Below, piece by piece: positions 59,369 through 64,000 of a stretch of DNA of 64,000 nucleotides. Origin of the DNA: Polydactylus sextarius (Eukaryota; Chordata; Actinopteri; Polynemidae); the NCBI GenBank assembly GCA_016801845.1, contig CM028919.1, positions 8,448,001 through 8,512,000 on the forward strand, read 5' to 3'. The notes below the pieces were generated by a model, which was given only the letters and a program-made list of their open reading frames with translations, made no database searches and was not told the origin of the DNA. Position 1 is the first letter of the stretch. The number at the start of each line of letters is the position of its first letter. The position numbers were made by a program, and so were the translations under genes.

Positions 59369-62300
59369 CATCTTTTCCTCTGGAAAACTCAGTGTGTACA
59401 GAAAGTCCTTTAATTAGATTGATTATGTGTTTATTTGGTCACATATCAGATACATTTTCTATTCTACCAGATCTTGCTGTAATATATGTTTTGATAGTCT
59501 TTAAGACAGTATATATCTTTCATCTTTCAGGCTAATCTTATTGCTTCACTCTACTCTCACAGTCTGCATTTAGATTTGCCTTCAAAGATCTGATGAGGTC
59601 TGATTTTTGTTTACAAAAAACTATGTTTTTCTTTCACGGCTAAACTACATTTCTATTTCTTCCCCATTCGTTCTTTAATTATGTGGAAATGTCAAAACAC
59701 AGGAGGATTAAGCAGTGAAGCGTGATTTTAACAAGTCCATCCATTCCCCATAGATCTTGTCAGGTGGTAGAATAAAAGAGCTAGAGGTCCTGAAAAAAAA
59801 AAAAAAGAAAAGAAAAATCCTAGATGGTTCGGTGGGTTTGGACAAATCGTGACTGGATTGTTCGGCGTCTGTTTATATCTTTTTTTGTCAGATCTGCTCT
59901 AACACCAGCAAGACAGAGCAGCTTGAGAGGGAGATGGCAGAAATGTGTTTTTATGTATTTATGTATCCCCCTCAATAGACCATATGCTTCCAACTCTCAT
60001 TGAAAATTACTATTTGAACGGTGTGGAGCTGAATTCAAACAACACATCTTCATTTTTTTTGCAAGACCAACATCAGCCTTAAGGAATTTGGACGAGATGC
60101 ACTAGCGGAGACAGACATAGACTCATGTTCAAAAAAAAACTCCTCACACAAATGAGTTTGTAGCCAGATTATTACCCAAATGATGGTGTGTTAATGAAAT
60201 GTCACACTCACCCATAAAACAGACCTCCGAACGCCTTCGAGTGTTATCATTTTATTCCCTCCAGCAACTGCCAGAACCAATCTGCTGTCCATAAGCAATA
60301 TTCATCTAACAGTCATATTCATCATCTCTCATCAGAGTGCAGATCAGAGTCTTAGTTAAAAGTGATTTAGAATCATACAAAATGTGAGCAGTCTGCTTTA
60401 GAAAATGTTAATCCCTTATCTTCCCCTCACACTGAGTTGCCTGTATTCTATCCTTGAACAACAACAATGTGAAGACACTGATAAATATTTTAGATTGCAT
60501 GTTTTGGAGCAGCTTCTAATGTGAACATCTACCCACCCTTCTTCCCCCCAAGCCTGATATGCAGAGTGATTCAAGCATTTCTTAGGTCTTCTTCCAGAAC
60601 ACCACGTAAGCAGAAATCTTAACCATGGGTCAGTGGGCTGACTACAGCATGCACAAACCATTGTGCCAAAGAGCTCTGGGCTGATTTGCACATCATACAT
60701 ACTCACCACACACACATACATGGTGCCTTCACCTTCTTTGCTTTGACTCGCCTCTGTTCTTCTGCTTCTTCTTCTTCTCTTGGTCTCTCTAATCTTCTTT
60801 CACTTTTTTTTTTTTTTTTTTTTTTTTACAGAAATGCCACACACGCACATTATTCGCTTTCTTGTTTTTACTGTGCAGATCAGTTGTGTAGCAACCACAC
60901 CAGAGTGTAGAAAAAGGTTACATATGACTAGGAGCTTCAGCATCAGAGCAGCGATGGCCAGGTGCCAGTAGGTCCCGTCCAACCTGTCCTACCTACAATC
61001 AGTATAGAGGTTTAGGACAGATTATTGCTACTTGGTCTGTCTTCACTGACATAGTGGACACTGTTAATCACCAGATCAATGACCATCACTTATGCACCCT
61101 GAGCTCACACAATATTTAAGAGAACAGTCAGATCCTCTCAGGATGTATATGTAATGAGAAAGGCTTGGTTTTCTTGGCAGCAGTGAGAACAAGATTTCTG
61201 CGCCCCTCTATTTAACACTGATTCATTGTGATGTCCTCTGGGTATTATATTTTTACCCTCATATTAGATGTAACCAAGTCACAAGTCCAGGGGATATGCT
61301 ACCAGAAATTGTGAAACAGTGTCTTTTCTTTTTGTGTCTTTTCAAAGCTCTTCCAAACTCTGCATCAGATTTTAGATCAAACCACATCCATAAAAAATAA
61401 AAATAAATCCAGAAAAAGGCAAGAGCCGTATTCACTATTTATAGTGAGGCAGAGTTCATGTTTACACCACACTGTGAGCGCTCTGAGTGTACCATTAAAA
61501 CCCTTCCTGCTTCGATTTAGAAGCTATCAGCAAGCTTGACTTGTTCTACCTCATAAGGTCAAGAAACAGAAAAAGTTTATCTTGTGTTTAGCTAAACAAC
61601 AACCTTCACTATATATATAGTAAAATTAGCCATATTTGAAATACACGTTAACCAACATCTTGCTAATTAGTGATCGCTGCACTGATGAATGGTTAATACT
61701 TTGATGAATTATATTATTTCTGGTGTTAAAGTACATTTGTGGGCTGATGCCTAAATGTCGTTTCAGAGAAATGTTATTTTTCTGCAAGGACAAAGAGGCA
61801 TAAAAAAGAGTGTTTAGAATAACTAATACGGTATATTTTTAGCCCTCATGCTAACATGCTAACAATGACAATGACCATATCAATGACAATGTTAGCATAC
61901 TGACATTTACTGAACAACCAGTGCTCGTGTGAATTCCATTCGTTTTGAAGATATTTGATCATGAACAACAGTTATTGACTATTTAAAATGTTATTCTAGT
62001 GATGGTATAGATGACAAATCATTAAAGTAATGATCATTTATTCTGGAAGTTCCATGAAAGAAAATCATGCAGTCATAGTGCTAGATAAGCTAAAAGTGAT
62101 ATAGAGGCTTTGAGTTTGCAAGAGTATGTTCTTCCCGTCTGTGTGAACAAAACTCAATGCAAAAAAAAAACAACAGTATTTGAAGGACAAATCATGGTAA
62201 TCCACACGGTAAACAGTGTAATGATTTGAGTGATGTGATATGAAATGCCATTCTATAACGAGATGAGGGACAATCCAAGTCCTGCAGGAGGACCCCCTGC

Positions 62301-64000
62301 GGTGACTGGAATTTTATTTGTGTGGGCCTCGGGCTGCCACCAGCACTCCTGCTAATCTGGCAGTGTCAAAAGAATGCTAATGAGTAAGGAAGTTATCGCT
62401 CAGTCACAGGTTCGTAGCCACTACATCCAAAATGTTGCATTATAATGTATCTCCAGCTGAGAGAGTAGTTAAGAGAGATTTCACTTTTACATGAGCTGAG
62501 AATACAATAACCTTGTGGAGGTGGGCAGTTTCAGTTTAGGTTAATAAGATAGACTGTAATGCTGCAGGCACTGGAAAAATATACATTCTCAAGAGGATCA
62601 TCATCACTATGTCATCATTTGTCCTCTATTTTGTATTTCAGCTTCAGAGATAGGATTTATCCAATTCAGCTTCCTGTAGTCAGGGTTAATCAGCCAGGAC
62701 CTGAACAGAACTGCCTTTGTGAGCCAATGAAACCTCCAAAATGGTGCAAATACATTAATTGAATTGTAACTGCTTTCCTTGCTTCTCTGCAGCCAATTAT
62801 GAGGGATTATTCCAACCAAAGTTGGAGTGAGTAAAGCTGTCTCTCTGCTCTGTTTGCCACTACATCCACATCCATTTACCACCTCTGGCCGACAGCCTCA
62901 AGGTTCATTTACTATGACACATTTGGAGGATTTTCTCTGAGAGCGGTGATCTTAGTTTATTGTTACTCCACACCAAGAACCTCAGAAAGTGTTTTATTTA
63001 AACCTAATGGTGAATTTGTACCATTTTGGAGAATGTGATCATTTTATTTTAGAACTTGGAAGGTCAAACAAAAACAGAACAGATGCTGGGCTGGAACATA
63101 GCACTCAAATTTACAGATTTTAAGCAGAACAAGTGGTGTGGCTGAAGATTCAGATGCAATAGTGGCCAGCTGGCTGAGTCACTTCCTGAGAGAGAAGAGT
63201 GTCCTCCCTGGAAAGCTGTAATGAGGGGATGAAATCTCATTAGCTCTACTGACAATGTGGAGTGGCACGTCACATTGTTGTCTCTCTGAATGTTCGGTCT
63301 GGATATGTACAAATCTCCCCTCACAGGGTATAATCACTGGCATATGCAGGCGTTCTATGGGAATTTAATGTTGCATCAATACATCAGTATGTTGAAAATA
63401 CAGGTCCAGGTCGGCATTGATGTCCAGTATGAAATGTGCATGCACCTTGTTGCACTAGGTCTTTTATAGATGAGTGTTTAGTGTGCTTACTGCCCTCTTT
63501 CTGGTACAGGGCTATAACTATGAGGCTATAACTACAATACTGCTTGGACAGTTACACCACAGCACTGAGTATAGACGTGACTTAATTATTTATAATTTCA
63601 GTGCTTAAACACTGCGTTGACTAGCGTTTTTCTATTATGCAGGTCACTCAGCAGTGCAGGGTCAGTTTGTTAAACTGCTTTGAAAACACATTAGCGGGGT
63701 AAATCAAACTATCTGTCAAAACATTTTAAAAAAACCAAGTGAAATTATGTCGTGATACACCACTGCGCTGAACATATCCTCATGGGGTTTGCTGTGGAGA
63801 CAGAAAAGAGACAGAAGCAAGAACTGACCACACCAGGCATCTGTGATAAACAAAAATGGTTCCATTACTGTGACTAGAGTGAAAGTGCTGCAGAGAAGCA
63901 GGACCAGGGTATTTCTGAAACGCTCCACGCAGCAAATGTTTTTTCTGATTTGATTATTTTAGTGCACTTGCTCTTAGAAATAAGTTTTACACTGCATAAA
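59368..64000. other. end of window: no gene recognised
   Basis: AT-rich sequence with a poly-T run at 60805-60828. A decayed copy of the CTAACATGCTAACA-type fish repeat lies at about 61640-62080 (with TTTTGAAGATATTTGATCAT). If the exon at 58.7-59.1 kb is real, this is its first intron. No convincing acceptor followed by coding sequence was found. Confidence 0.5.

Overview
The window is nuclear DNA from a bony fish, most likely a percomorph teleost. It has short to medium introns with clean GT-AG splice sites, many simple repeats, and worn copies of repeat types that I recognise from teleost genomes. It holds one gene that can be named with confidence: the 3' three-fifths of a plus-strand ryanodine receptor gene. 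The best match is ryr3. Isoform-specific stretches support this: the protein ends in DQLG, the S2-S3 cytoplasmic segment carries ASLVSWLSSID, the turret side reads GDPYELYR, and the spliced microexon resembles the RyR3-type INV-ER hexapeptide. I recalled the paralogue comparisons from memory; no search was run.

From 2323 to 33881 I traced 65 coding exons. Every junction keeps phase, and together they give 8735 nt, or 2911 residues counting the first split codon, with no frameshift or internal stop. In order they encode the second half of the cytoplasmic solenoids with the RIH-type regions, the paired RyR repeats (RY3/RY4) with the conserved phosphoserine loop, the helical domain before the calmodulin-binding helix, the calmodulin-binding segment, the core solenoid with its EF-hand pair, divergent region 1, and S1 to S6 with the GGGIGD selectivity filter. 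The C2H2 zinc-binding C-terminal domain follows. The 3' UTR runs to an AATAAA at 34929-34934. The first 2.3 kb are intron.

The most notable discovery is an unannotated second version of one coding exon. A 100-nt open exon at 19108-19207 has its own acceptor and donor and the same entry and exit phases as the 97-nt exon at 19989-20085. Its peptide is clearly homologous to that exon's peptide. Including both brings in an immediate stop and including neither shifts the frame, so the pair is built for mutually exclusive use. It lies directly after the calmodulin-binding exon, at the entrance to the core solenoid. An 18-nt in-frame microexon lies 3.7 kb further on, at the place where RyR1 has its ASII splice insert.

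Downstream of the ryr3 poly(A) signal, about 29 kb has no recognisable protein-coding gene. It holds a compound microsatellite (35007-35240), old teleost repeats near 42.4, 42.7, 47.2, 57.8 and 61.8 kb, and a candidate promoter with a noncoding first exon at about 58.3-59.1 kb on the plus strand. By synteny this might belong to a muscarinic M5-type receptor gene beyond the window, but that is inference only.
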